A stretch of 64,000 nucleotides of DNA, taken from positions 149,815,142 to 149,879,141 of the forward strand of contig NC_053489.1 of assembly GCF_905171775.1 (NCBI RefSeq), in the 5' to 3' direction. The stretch comes from Rana temporaria (lineage: Eukaryota > Chordata > Amphibia > Anura > Ranidae). Every line of letters begins with the position of its first letter. Position 1 is the first letter of the stretch. Of this stretch, positions 31,136 to 42,107 are shown in pieces. Position numbers and translations under genes: made by a program. The notes below the pieces were generated by a model. That model was given only the letters and a program-made list of their open reading frames with translations. It made no database searches and was not told the origin of the DNA.

Positions 31136-31344
31136 CTAATGCCCAAGAGGTGGCCCACCAGCCATCTGCATATGGCCCATGGGTTACTGAACACCATAAA
31201 GAAAGCAGAGCGGCAGCAGGGAGCCAGGTGCTGAAATGCGCTCTGTGTTCCAGAACCCATCACCGAATGAGAGAGACTACACTGTGGGCTGAGTTATTTG
31301 CACCCCCAGTACTAGCAAAATCCTGGCCTGGGGAGAGAGTGGCG

Positions 31345-31585
31345 CAAGTGATGGGGGTTAATCTTCACTGCCAGTCTGCAATGCAGTCAAAGGAGGGGGT
31401 AAACTTTCACTGCCAGTCCACAATACAGGGGAAGGAAGCGGGTTCATTTTCCCTGCCAGTTTACAATACTGGGGAAGGAGAGGGTGTAACTTTCACTCCC
31501 AGTACAGGAGGGGGTTAACTTGAACTGCCACTAACCACCAATCCATGGTGGGTTAACTTGTACTGCCACTGACTAACAATGTTGA
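31345..31585. repeat. Degenerate tandem repeat around actttcactgccagt
   Basis: Five imperfect units of about 45-60 bp share ggggttaact, cactgccagt and acaatac. They lie inside a repeat that begins near 31,136 (aagaggtggcccacc) and ends near 31,816 (agttgaacagcactg), which may be a hAT-like MITE. Its ends are too diverged to be sure. Confidence 0.5.
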
Positions 31586-31816
31586 GAATTAATTGCACTG
31601 ACACCAGGGACGTTAGTATTGCACTCACTGTCACCAATGCTCAGGGTTTTTGTCTGTCAGTTTGCATTGCAATACACTTCACAAAATGCGACAGGAACAC
31701 ATTTTTTTAAGTTTTGCGCACTGAGGTACAAAAATACACTGCTTTTTTGTGGCCCTCTGGAATTGTCAGGGGCCGCACTTGAGGCCCTCTAATTTTCCAG
31801 TTGAACAGCACTGCTT

Positions 31817-32849
31817 TACCGTAATACCTGCCATTAGCGCTAGGATCACAATTAAAAAAACAGGTTTTTTTTTGTTTGTTTTTTTGCTTCCCTGAAAATG
31901 TACTTTGATATCTCGGATTTGCTGCTGATGCATACATACCATTAAAAAGGTTAATCAAAGTAAACTTTGGGCAACTACATTAATACTTTACTGGGTTTAT
32001 AGCAATAATTATTATTTTAATATGTTCCATTTTATATAATATAGAAAAGAAGTACAGTTAAGCAAATTACTACAGTTCAAAGATGAAGTAAATCATTTGC
32101 AGCACAAATTAAATTTGATGGTTTATTGAACATAAATGCCTACCCAATCAGGAACCTGTTCCTTGGTTTCTTTCATTAGTGGCAGACCACAATTTTCATA
32201 AAACCCTTAATTCTTGCATATAAACTGCTGGTAATGATATTTAGAACTAAAGGAGCTTGATGGAGATAATTTGCATATCAATCACATCCTGTGATTAGTA
32301 TGCCACCAGTCATGTCAGTGTTTTCAAACAAATATTGTAATTCCCGTATAGTGGAATTTTTTTTTTTTTGCTGAAATGACAGTTTATTGGGTATAGAGAC
32401 ATAAAAGTTAACTGATTCCTTTTAAAAATGATTAAAAACTGAATTTAATCTATCATATAATGTGCCTCTAGTTTCACGTTCGGTTTTAAAGGTACATACA
32501 GGAAGTTCCGGGTGAGAGGTGAGTCGGGAAGACACACAGAACAAAAACAAACAAATCCAGGGAAGTGTTTTGTTTTTAAAATGAATCTGATTGGTTCTGA
32601 GGAAGGAGTTTTAGACACACAGTAATGACAGCTTAGACCACCGTGAAAATCTCCCAGTACCATGGTTATAAGGAAACAGGCAACCAGGAAGTGTGGAGAT
32701 CACAGCAGAATTACAGCTACTTCAAAGCAAAAATGAACAATGAGGACATGAAACCAGTACTGCAGTAAGGTAAAGGAAGCTATTTAGATAAAAAAAAAAT
32801 TCCTTTAGTGACCCTTTAACTTGCATTGAAAAATATGTCCATTGAAGTA
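31817..32849. other. No gene recognised
   Basis: AT-rich. The stretch 32,490-32,820 has the look of an old MITE (ends near gttttaaaggtac and gaccctttaac), but no inverted termini could be matched. Confidence 0.4.
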
Positions 32850-32852
32850 TAA

Positions 32853-33288
32853 TGCCGCATACACACCATCACTTTATGTGATGAAAAAAAACGACACTTT
32901 CTGTGAAGTAAAAAATTACGTTTTTGAAACTTCAATTTTCAAAGACGAAGTTGCCTACACACCATCGTTTTCTCACAATGTTCTTGCAAAGTGAGGTTAC
33001 GTTCCACCACGTTTTTCCATTGAAGCTTGCTTCATAAGTAGCTTCTGGGCATGCGTGGATGAAAAAACGTCTTAGAAAACGACGTTTTTTGCTACACACG
33101 GTCAATTTCTGTGAAGTAAAAAGTGCACTTTTGAAAAACGACACATAAAATTGAAGCATGCTTCAATTTTTTTTGGTCGTTTTTTACAAGACATAAAACG
33201 ACGTTTTCCCCCACACACAGTCAATTAAAGTGACGTTTTTAAAAACTTCATTTTTTTTCATCACATAAAGTGATGGTGTGTACGCGGC
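32853..33288. mobile_element. TAA-target palindromic MITE, 436 bp
   Basis: Ends TGCCGCATACACACCATCAC and GTGATGGTGTGTACGCGGCA are inverted, and TAA flanks both sides (32850-32852 and 33289-33291). Long arms carry aaaacgac/gtcgttttt words. It belongs to the same terminus class as the elements at 23,691 and 43,319. Confidence 0.8.
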
Positions 33289-33291
33289 ATA

Positions 33292-33749
33292 AGGGTTTTG
33301 TCCTTGTAAGGAATACACATCTGGCATCTTTTGTTTTATACTTCTTTGCCTAGTATAAAAATGTAAAAGCTTACAAGGTTTTATAAAAATCCATAAGGTT
33401 GATTCAGTCAGCAAAGTGAATATTTACTTAGCTTAGTTAAGAAGATGAAGCTATATTAAATGAAATATCCAATAATGTTCAATAGGAATTTTAAAAACAT
33501 GACTTTTGCTTGCACATGATTGGATGACTGAAATGAAGATTTAACTCATTCACTAAGCTAAGTGAACATACACTTTACCAAGTGAAGATGTTCATTTATT
33601 TACTGATGCTAAATGATCATACACCTTACCAAGTGAAAGTGTTCACTTTTTACTAAATCAACATTAACTTGTTTGTGCCCACCTTTGTTGTAAAAGGCAC
33701 TACTAGAAGGTGCTGCTTAGAGATTGGAAATCTGCTCCTCATCAGACTA
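33292..33749. other. No gene recognised; weak aagtgaa repeats
   Basis: Scattered copies of aagtgaa/ttcactt and agctaagtgaac (33,410-33,655) suggest an old degenerate repeat. Confidence 0.4.
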
Positions 33750-34077
33750 AAAGGGACACTGTGACAAGAAATTGAAAGAAAAGTTTGAGTTTTTTTTATT
33801 TATAAGTCATACTTATCTAGGTGGAGGCAGCATTGGTCTAATGCTGCATCTGTCCCCCACGGCTCTAATGCCCTGTACACACGATCCGTTCGTCTGATGA
33901 AAACAAACCGATGGATTTTTTCATCAGATATCCAATGAAGCTGACTTTCATCAGTCTTGCCTACACACCATCGGTTAAAGATCCGATCGTGTCCAACACG
34001 GTGACGTAAAACACAACGACGTGCTGAGAAAAATGAAGTTCAATGCTTCCGAGCATGCGTCGACTTGATTCTGAGCA

Positions 34078-34290
34078 CACCATGGAACAGTGTAAATAGC
34101 ATCCAAATGGATGTTTTATTGCATGATCACAACGCAAAGAGAGTGCAACGTTTCGGAGACACGTGGGACCCCTTCGTCAGGCATGTGATGACATATACTG
34201 TAACGTATACCAGTGTCCAGCTGGTTGTTGCTACGAGCACCCAAACCCAAGAGCGGATCCAGGAAAGTGTGCGATGGGAATATGAAGTAT
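34078..34290 (-). mobile_element. 213-bp hammerhead-bearing retroelement-like insertion
   Basis: The 16-bp sequence gacttgattctgagca stands directly on both sides (34062-34077 and 34291-34306), so this is a discrete insertion. It holds no open frame of note. The minus strand carries a canonical hammerhead core at 34,141-34,185. The duplication length matches those of the inverted dimers at 46,815 and 60,137. It is interpreted as a short non-autonomous member of the same Penelope-like group. That grouping is inference from duplication size and ribozyme, since it has no coding sequence to compare. Confidence 0.7.
34141..34185 (-). ncRNA. Hammerhead ribozyme candidate
   Basis: Minus strand: CTGACGA, then stem II with GGGG pairing CTCC around a tcccacgtgt loop, then GAAA, then CGTTGCAC. 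The CUGANGA and GAAA boxes are exact. Helix III is minimal, as in retroelement hammerheads that work as dimers. The cleavage triplet would be GUU or a neighbour. Confidence 0.6.
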
Positions 34291-34815
34291 GACTTGATTC
34301 TGAGCATGCATGGATTTTTGACCGATGGATTTCCCCACAGACGATCGTTTTTTTCTATCGTTTTTTTTAACCATAAGAAAAATTTAAAACAGGTTCTATT
34401 TTTTTTCACCGATGGTAAAAAAACTGATGGGGCCCACACACGATCGGTTCGTCCGATGAAAACGGTCCATCAGTCCGTTTTCATCAGACGAACCGATCGT
34501 GTGTACAGGGCATTAGGCTGAGAACCGAGCAATCAAACACAGCTGATCACTCAGTTCTCAGTGCTCTGTGAGCAGAGTGTTGTTGACTGTCAGTCACTGG
34601 CCCTATGCTCTAAACCCCCCCCCCCTCCATCTGGAGCGTTGGACTGTGGAGGAGTGGGAGCAGCTGGCTCAGCCTCTCAGCAGCTTGCTGAGAGGCTGAG
34701 CCAATCGCCAGTCCAGGGTTCTGAGCAGATCACAATCCTTTTCCAGCCCGACTTAACTCTTTGACATCAGCCGATGCCAGCTGAAAATTGGAGCTGTGAC
34801 TGTACTTCTCCTTTA

Positions 34816-35190
34816 ATAGATGCTACCATTATAGGACTCTTCTTCTTTGAAAACTCTAGTTCCATAGGTGTGCGCAGCCTGTTGCATTAGGGTGTGCACC
34901 TGAAAGCTCAAAAAAATAGCACTGATCTCTCAGTGTGTTCATTCAGAAAGGGAAGGGGCCAGTGAATTACATTACCCCTTCCCCCACTCATCCTGAAATA
35001 TCATCTATGTGTGCCCACTGCAGTAGCCAATGGGAGAGGAGGGAAGCCAGCCATGCTGTGGGAGAGGACACCAGGTAGCAGGGGTAATCTGCACTGCAGG
35101 GAGTGATTAGGGTGTGCCTGGGCTGTCATTCTGAGGATTTGACTTTAGTGCTGTCTGAATCAGTGACCTTCAACAAGTTGAAAAATACTG
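34816..35190. other. No gene recognised
   Basis: Nothing identifiable between two MITEs. Confidence 0.45.
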
Positions 35191-35896
35191 GGCCGGATTC
35201 AGAGTTCCGCCGGTCGTATCTATGCGACTGATTCAGAGAATCAGTTACGCATAGATATCCCTAAGATCCTACAGGTGTAAGTGTCTTACACCGTCGGATC
35301 TTAGGCTGCAATTCCAGGCCGGCCGTTAGGTGGCGCTTCTGTATTTTTACGCGAGGAATATGCAAATGAGGATTTACGCCGATTCAGAAACGAACGACCG
35401 CCCGGCGATTTTTTTTACGTCGTTTGCGTTCGGCTTTTTCCGGCGTATAGTTACCCCTGCTATATGAGGGGTAGCTAATGTTAAGTATGGCCGTCGTTCC
35501 CGCGCCGAGTTTTGAAATTTTACGTTGTTTGCCTAAGTCGTTCGCGAATACGGCTGGACGTGATTTACGTTCACGTCGAAAGCAATGACGTCCTTGCGAC
35601 GTCATTTAGAACAATGCACACTGGGATATTTTATGGACGGCGCATGCACCGTTCAAATAATACGTCAAAAGCGCGGGGTCAAGTTAAATTTAAATAATAC
35701 ACGCCCCCTACATCCCCATTTGAATTACGCTGCCTTACGCCGCAACACATACGCTACGCCGCCGTAACTAAGGGCGCTAGTTCTTTCTGAATAAAGAACT
35801 TGCGCCCAAAGTTAGAGCGGTGTAAAGTATCGGAGATACGTATCGGAGATACGTTACGCGGGCCGGACAGATACGCCATTGTATCTGAATCCGGCC
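35191..35896. mobile_element. CG-rich inverted-repeat MITE (ggccggattcag ends), about 706 bp
   Basis: Inverted ends GGCCGGATTCAG / CTGAATCCGGCC enclose arms with tacgccg, tatctatgcg and tacgtcgtttgcg. It shares aatgttaagtatggccg, cgttcccgcg, cgacgtcattta and ggcgcatgc with copies at 39,245, 54,432 and 59,793. Both flanks read aaaaatact outward of the ends in inverted sense, so the true termini may extend a few bases. No coding capacity. Confidence 0.75.
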
Positions 35897-37124
35897 AAGT
35901 ATTTTTGCCACGTTGCTGACAGTCATTTACCACATGCTTGTTTTAAGAGTCTGCAATGGCGGCCCCCATACATCTCCCATGACAGTCACTTGAATGAAGA
36001 ATCTGTCTCCCCAGAGCAGATTTTTCAAAAGATAGCAAAAAGTACAGGAGACTGCAGGTGGGATTTCTGGAAAAAGGTAAAGGTCCCCCCATCATATTGA
36101 CATTTTTTTCAGTGCTGTTTGGACATATGTAAATGTATCATTTTTATTACGTTAAGGAATTATTCTTAATGTACAAAATACAACATAATCAGATAATGTT
36201 TCAGTCTCTTAGTCCATAGCTTTATTGTCAGATTTTCTATTTATTTAGGATCCAACTTAATTTAAATCAAATTATTTTTTTTCCAGTTAGGATATAGAAG
36301 AAGCTTTACCTGCTGTACAGGGAAAGGCCTGAATCAAGCATTTCCAGAATTAATAGCGCAGAACTGAAGAGAGTTTCAGTGCCAGAGATTCATGTAGGCA
36401 CCACACAGTTTCATGTATAAAGCCCTGCGGGGGGAAAGGCAGCTGCACATTACCAATTAAAATTCAGTAGTTAACCCTAATTGCAGCTGCTTAGGGCTAC
36501 TAGTTTTTTTGTGGGAATTATTCAAACGCTCTTATATGCATAGTATTATCATTTTAATTTTCAGTGTGTTTGGTATGTTTGTGTTTAAACAAAAATGGCT
36601 ACAGTCATTAATAAAAAGTATTGTACATCCTGAGTTATGGGAACCATAAGGCAACATGTTTTTTTTATATATATGTGCTGATTTCATACATAATTCTGAA
36701 TGTTATGGTTCACATACGTTTACATTTTTGTACTTCCATCTTCAGCTCAGTGTACATCAGTTTGCAATTCAATTCACTTTACATCAGCCCACATCCATTT
36801 AGCATCCGTCTCTTTATAGTTGTTGCAAAAACCATTAATGGATGACAAACGTATAAACATAAAATGTTTCTTGCTTAAAAACAGAACAGATGCAAATGGA
36901 CATCATCTGTTTACATCTATTTACATCTGTTCAAATCTGTCTGACTGGAAAAGGAGGCAGCTCAATTCCGTAAAAAAAAAAGGACAGACACAGATGTAAA
37001 AGGATGTAAACAGGTGATCATCCGTTTACATCCATCTGCCCATAGACATGCATTGTGGTTCAGTCTGGATCTGTGTGAAAAACTGAAAGACAAATCTAGG
37101 CTGAAGACTTGTTTGAAAGGGTCC
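35897..37124. other. No gene recognised
   Basis: AT-rich unique-looking DNA. The open frames at 35,879-36,100 and 36,621-36,845 have no domain. A run of tacatctgttt/catccgtttacatc words near 36,890-37,030 suggests an old fold-back repeat. Confidence 0.5.
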
Positions 37125-37128
37125 TTAA

Positions 37129-38337
37129 CCACTTCCATACCAGGCACTTACGCACCTTCCCGCCCAAGCCAATTTTCAGCTTTCAGCACTGTCGCACTTT
37201 GAATGGCAATTGCGCGGTCGTGCGACGTGGCTCCCAAACACAATTGGCGTCCTTTTTCCCCCACAAATAGAGCTTTCTTTTGGTGGTATTTGATCACCTC
37301 TGCGATTATTATTTTTTGCGCAACAACTAAAAAAAGACTGAACATTTTGAAAAAAAATTACGTTTTTATTTTTTTCTGTTAATTTTTTTGTAAATAAGTA
37401 CGTTTTCTCTTTCAATTACGGGCACTGATATGGCGGCACTGATGGGCACCGATGAGATGGCACTGATGGACATCGATGAGGTAGTACTGATGGGCACAGA
37501 TGAGGTGGCACTGATTGGCGGCGCTGGTATGCGGCACTGATGGGAACACATAGGTGGCACTGATGGGCACACATAGGCGGCACTGATGGGCACACATAGG
37601 CAGCACTGATGGGCACACATAGGCAGCACTGATGGGCACTCATGGGCGGCACTGATGGGCACTCATGGGCGGCACTGGGCACTCATAGGCGGCACAGATG
37701 GGCACTCATGGGTGGCACTTATGGGTGGCACTGATGGATACTTATGGGTGGCACAGATGGGCACTGATAGGTGGGCACTGGGCATGGATGGGCACTGTGG
37801 GGTGGCACTGATGGACACTGTGGGGTGGCACTGATGGACACTTGGGGTGGCACTGATGGACATTGTGGGGCAGCACTGATCTACCCATGTTGCCAGTCAG
37901 TGCCCATTTGTGGGCACTGATTGGCATCTTTTTTTTTTTTAAGACTTATTTTTTATTTAATTTGTCAATGCTTTTTTTTTGGCCCTGGTGGTCCAGTGTG
38001 GCGATCCGAGGGGGGACTGCGCTGATAAACAATCAGGGCGAACCCCCCCTGTCAGGAGGGCCGCCGATCGGCTCTCCTATACTCGCGTCTGTCAGACGCG
38101 CGTGAGGAAGAGCCATCAACGGCCCTTCCTGTTTACATCGTGATCAGCCGTGATTGGACACGGCTGATCACGTGGTAAAGAGTCTCCGCCGGAGGCTCTT
38201 TACCGAGATCGGAGATGCAGGGTTTCAGACCACGGGCGCGCGCGGCATGAAATCCTGCAGGACGTCCATGGACGTCCTGTCAGGATTTCAGAACCACTTC
38301 CCGGACGTAAATCGGCCATAGGCCGGGCGGGAAGTGG
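37129..38337. mobile_element. TTAA-target MITE, 1.21 kb, with internal minisatellite
   Basis: TTAA flanks the ends exactly (37125-37128 and 38338-38341). Ends are CCACTTCCATACCAGGC and GGCCGGGCGGGAAGTGG. The left half matches the other TTAA-family copies (caattgcgcggtcgtgcgacg, ttttggtggtatttgatcac). The middle is occupied by a 23-bp tandem array, and the right half is GC-rich with a gacgtcc palindrome at about 38,261-38,278. Confidence 0.88.
37425..37870. repeat. 23-bp minisatellite (ggcactgatgggcac unit)
   Basis: About 19 imperfect units of a ggcactgatgggcacacata type. Consecutive starts near 37,561, 37,584 and 37,607 are 23 bp apart. It lies inside the TTAA MITE. The open frames rich in MPISA and CPSV on the minus strand are translations of this array. 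Confidence 0.85.
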
Positions 38338-38340
38338 TTA

Positions 38341-38807
38341 AAGGAAAACTCTAGCCTGAGCTTTTTAGGCTGGTCTTTCCTGTGCGTCACAGGAGTGAAA
38401 TTCATTTTGCACTCCTGTGACCATCACTTTTTCAGCAGAGGGTGGTCTGAAGTCCGCTCTCTGCTGACCTCACTGAAATCAGTTGAGGCAGCGTGTCATC
38501 CTGACTTAGGAAGTCTGGATCCGCCAGGTGCCTGGACTGATGGCAGTTTCAACCTCTAAGCGAGCCGCTGAGACAGCTGCTGCCCGTCCCTTCACAGCTC
38601 AGTTCTTTAATGAACCTGGAGGAGCAGAGCAGGAGAGATGCTGACTGACAGTCAGCAGCTCTCCTCTTGGGGAGGTGAGAGAACTGAGCCATCGGTGGGG
38701 TTCAGTAGCTCGGTTCTCAGTGCATAGGTGACTGGGGACAGATGCAGCATCGTTGTGATGCTGCATCCAAGTGTGAATATAGAAATAAAACATACTTCTC
38801 TTTTAAG
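38341..38807. mobile_element. MITE of the family at 33,750, opposite orientation
   Basis: Starts at the TTAA end of the preceding element with aaaggaaaactctagcc and ends near atacttctctttta. It shares the aactgagccatcgg/ggttctcag and gatgctgcatcc segments with 33,750-34,815. The open frames at 38,599-38,999 are not credible. Confidence 0.45.
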
Positions 38808-39244
38808 TACTGTACACACGGGCTGAATGTTGGTCACACAGCAGGAGCCAATCAGCGGGTCCAATGGCCGCGATGGCCACGGCCACCCGTGATCGCGATC
38901 GAGAAACAAGGCTAACCGCCGTTCTGCCAGAGAGGAAAATGGAGATCTTGTATTTCTGTTAAGCAGAAACACGGATATGTTTTCCTTTCGTCGAAGCACA
39001 TCCTCCCACAGTTAGAAAGCACTCATAGGGAACACATTTAGCCCTTTGATTGCCCTTGATGTTAACCCCTTCCCTGCCAGTGTCATTTATACAGTGACAG
39101 AGCATTTTTTTTTAGCACTGGACACTGTATGTCCGATTTGTCTGCCAGAATGTCGTAGTCCCGCTAAAAATCGCTGATCGTCGCCATTACTAGTAAAACA
39201 AATAAAAAAGTCCCTAAATCTACCCCATAGTTTGTAGACACTAT

Positions 39245-39944
39245 GGGGCAGATCCACAAAGAGAGTACGCCGGCGTATCTAGTGATACGCCGGCGTACTT
39301 TCAAATTTACCGTTCTGTATCTTTGTTTTGAATCCTCAAAACAAGATACAACGGCATCTGGGTTAGATTCGACAGGCGTACGTCTTCGTACGCCTTCGGA
39401 TCTAAGATGCAATTCTTCGGCGTCCACTGGGTGGCGTTCCCGTCGTAATCCTCGTTGAGTATGCAAATTAGCTATTTCCGATGATCCACGACCGTACGAG
39501 CGGGCGTCGCATTCTTTTACGTCGTCTCTAGTCGGCTTTTTCCAGCGTATACTTAAAGCTGCTATATGGTGGCATACTCAATGTTAAGTATGGCCGTCGT
39601 TCCCGCGTATAATTAAAAAAAAAAATTGTTTGCGTAAGTCGTCCGTGAATCGGGCTTGACGTAATTTACGTCCACGTCAAAACAATGACGTCCTTGCGAC
39701 GTCATTTAGCGCAATGCACGGCGGGAAATTTAGGGACGGCGCATGCGCAGTTCGTTCGTTCATTTAAATGAAACACGCCCCCTACTCGCCGCATTTGAAT
39801 TGTGCGCCATTACGCCACGAGAGATACACTACGCCGCCGTAACTTACGGCGCAAATTCTTTGTGGATTCGAAGCTGGGAACAGTAAGTTACAGCGGCGTA
39901 TCTCACATACGCTGCGCCCATGCAATTGTTTGTGGATCTGCCCC
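39245..39944. mobile_element. CG-rich inverted-repeat MITE nested in the outer TTAA element, 700 bp
   Basis: Ends GGGGCAGATCCACAAAG / TTTGTGGATCTGCCCC are perfect inverted repeats, flanked by TAT on both sides. Removing the element with one TAT restores the sequence expected from other TTAA-family copies (tagacactataagtttt). Internal words match 35,191 and 59,793. Confidence 0.88.
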
Positions 39945-40027
39945 TATAAGTTTTGTGAAAACCAATAAATATACACTTATTGGGATTTTTTACCAAAAAT
40001 ATGTAGCAGAATACATATTGATCTTAA

Positions 40028-41021
40028 CCACTTAAGCCCCGGACCAAAATGCTGCCTAAAGACCCAAGGGGCTTTTACAGTTCGGGACTGTGTCGCTTTA
40101 ACAGACAATTGCGCGGTCGTGCGACGTGGCTCCCAAACAAAATTGGCGTCCTTTTTTCCCCACAAATAGAGCTTTCTTTTGGTGGTATTTGATCACCTCT
40201 GCGGTTTTTATTTTTTGCGCTATAAACAAAAATAGAGCGACAATTTTGAAAAAAATGCAATATTTTTTACTTTTTGCTATAATAAATATCCCCCAAAAAC
40301 ATGTATAACATTTTTTTTTCCCTCAGTTTAGGCCGATACGTATTCTTCTACCTATTTTTGGTAAAAAAAATCGCAATAATCATTTATCGGTTGGTTTGCG
40401 CAAAATTTATAGCGTTTACAAAATAGGGGATAGTTTTATTGCATTTTTTTTATTATTTTTTTTTACCACTAATGGCTGTGATCAGCGATTTTTTTCGTGA
40501 CTGCGACATTATGGCGGACACTTCGGACAATTTTGACACATTTTTGGGACCATTGTCATTTTCACAGCAAAAAATGCATTTAAATTGCATTCTTTATTGT
40601 GAAAATGACAGTTGCAGTTTGGGAGTTAACCACAGGGGCCACTGTAGGAGTTAGGGTGCACCTAGTGTGTGTTTACAACTGTAGGGGGGTGTGGCTGTAG
40701 GACTGACGTCATCGATCGAGTCTCCTTTATAAAAAGGATCACTCGATCGATACGCCGCCACAGTGAAGCACGGGGAAGCCGTGTTTACATACGGCTCTCC
40801 CCGTGCTTCAGCCTCGGGGAGCGATCGCGACGGAGCGGCTATAAACGAATAGCCGCGCCGTCGTCCCGGATCGCTCCCCGAGGGAACCCGACCGCTGCAT
40901 GTCACGGGGGGGTCCCGATCGGACCCCCCACCCGCGGAAAGGCAAGGACGTACATGTACACCCATGTGCCTGTACGTGCCATACTGTGGACGTACATTTA
41001 CATGCGGCGGTCGGGAAGTGG
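40028..41021. mobile_element. TTAA-target MITE nested in another TTAA MITE, 994 bp
   Basis: TTAA at 40024-40027 and 41022-41025. Ends are CCACTTAAGCCCCGGACC and GCGGTCGGGAAGTGG. It is a near-complete family member oriented opposite to its host. Strong hairpins lie at about 40,711-40,751 (gatcgagtctccttt/aaaggatcactcgatc) and 40,766-40,807 (gaagcacggggaagccgtg). Confidence 0.9.
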
Positions 41022-41256
41022 TTAATTGATGAAGACATTTTATTGTTTTATTTTTATTTATTGGATATGTTTTATAGCAGAAAGTAAAAATTATTATAAT
41101 TTTTTTTCTAAATTGTCGGCCTTTTTTTGTTTATAACACAACAAATAAAAGACACAGAGGTGATCAAATACCACCAAAAGAAAGCTCTATTTGTGGGGAA
41201 AAGGGACATCAATTTATTTGGATCCAGAATCGCAGTATCCTAATTGTCAGTTAAAG

Positions 41257-41833
41257 CAGGGGTGGCCAACCAGTGGCCCGGGGGCCACATGTGGCCCGTG
41301 GAGCCCTCTGACGTGGCCTGCGACCTCCTGCTCTGGAATGGCGGGTTGGCAAGCCCAGATCGCAGGTTGCCGACCCGCCATACCACAGTATCAGTGTTAT
41401 GAATGAAGCTGGTGATAGAGGAAGAAAGTGGCTGCGGAGAAGAGCCCCATAAGCCAATGCTTCCTCTACAGCACTGGCTTTTGCCACAGGCGGAGTCTAT
41501 GGCAAAGTTCAGCTAACCCTTAGGATAGACACAGGTGCACTATACTGCACCCGCAGTGTGGGCAAACCACAGCACATCAGTGTGAAAGCAGTCTTAGGCC
41601 CTTTTCACATGACCAGCCCGACCAAATGGGACCCTCAATTCACCTCTATAGAGAGTCAGATGTCCGTTTACGCCCGCCTACCTCCAATCCAAAAAACGGA
41701 AGGGAATTCGTCCCCTTCCATCAGGGCGGATCAGAGGGCCTATAGAGTAGCCGTGACCTGTCATCTGCCCGCTCCGCTCATTGTGGCCCGCGGCTCGTTA
41801 CCAAGTTGCTTAAGTGGCCCTCACTCACCCCTG
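41257..41833. mobile_element. hAT-type MITE nested in the outer TTAA element, 577 bp
   Basis: Ends CAGGGGTGGCCAACC and CTCACTCACCCCTG are inverted CAGGGGTG termini. The exact 8-bp duplication agttaaag is at 41249-41256 and 41834-41841. The target lies in the outer TTAA element (cagttaaagtaacg). No coding capacity. Confidence 0.9.
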
Positions 41834-42107
41834 AGTTAAAGTAACGTAGTGCCGCATCGCAAACAAGGGCCTGGTTAGGAAGGGGGTAAAACCTTCCAGA
41901 GATGAAGTGGTTAATTTGGCACATTGAAAATGCATGAATATTTACACCACAACACTCCTGTATTTTCCTTTGTTTACTCCTCCTATTGCACACAATGCTA
42001 ATGCACATGCATTATTAAAATCATACAAGTGATTCAACTAAGCATTTGCACACTTTTCTGATGCTATTGTCTCTTTAAAATACCTAATTCATGAAATCCT
42101 TTCCTTA

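Larger units (their letters stand above)
33869..34512. mobile_element. TWA-target palindromic MITE, split by a 213-bp hammerhead-bearing insertion
   Basis: Perfect ends TGCCCTGTACACACGATC / GATCGTGTGTACAGGGCA, with TAA on the left and TTA on the right. The arms contain cgtctgatgaaaac/gttttcatcagacg. The left part of the palindrome is interrupted at 34,078-34,290 by a separate element with its own 16-bp duplication. The MITE itself is therefore about 415 bp. Confidence 0.85.
33750..34815. mobile_element. Older MITE hosting a nested TWA-target MITE
   Basis: The outer sequence (aaaagggacactgtgac at left, gtacttctcctttaat at right) is resumed after the nested element at 33,869-34,512. Parts of it (ggctgagaaccgagc, gatgctgcatctgtccccc) match 38,341-38,807 in the opposite orientation, which identifies a second copy. 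A hairpin with arms ggctcagcctctcagca lies at 34,667-34,702. Confidence 0.5.
38990..41910 (-). mobile_element. Outer TTAA-type MITE (reverse orientation) split by three insertions
   Basis: On the reverse strand the element begins at 41,910 after TTAA (41911-41914) with CCACTTCATCTCTGGAAGG. It continues through caaatagagctttcttttgg (about 41,190), crosses the insertions at 41,257-41,833, 40,028-41,021 and 39,245-39,944, and ends in ggcagggaaggggttaac (about 39,060). Its far end is not clear, lying near 38,990 or further left. About 650 bp of its own sequence remain once the three insertions are removed. Confidence 0.75.

Noticed and set aside
37366..37682. Cys-rich repeat protein (CPSV/ISA motifs) on the minus strand
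   Set aside because: It is a translation of the 23-bp minisatellite in all three frames. A 23-bp unit shifts frame each repeat, which explains the overlapping open frames.
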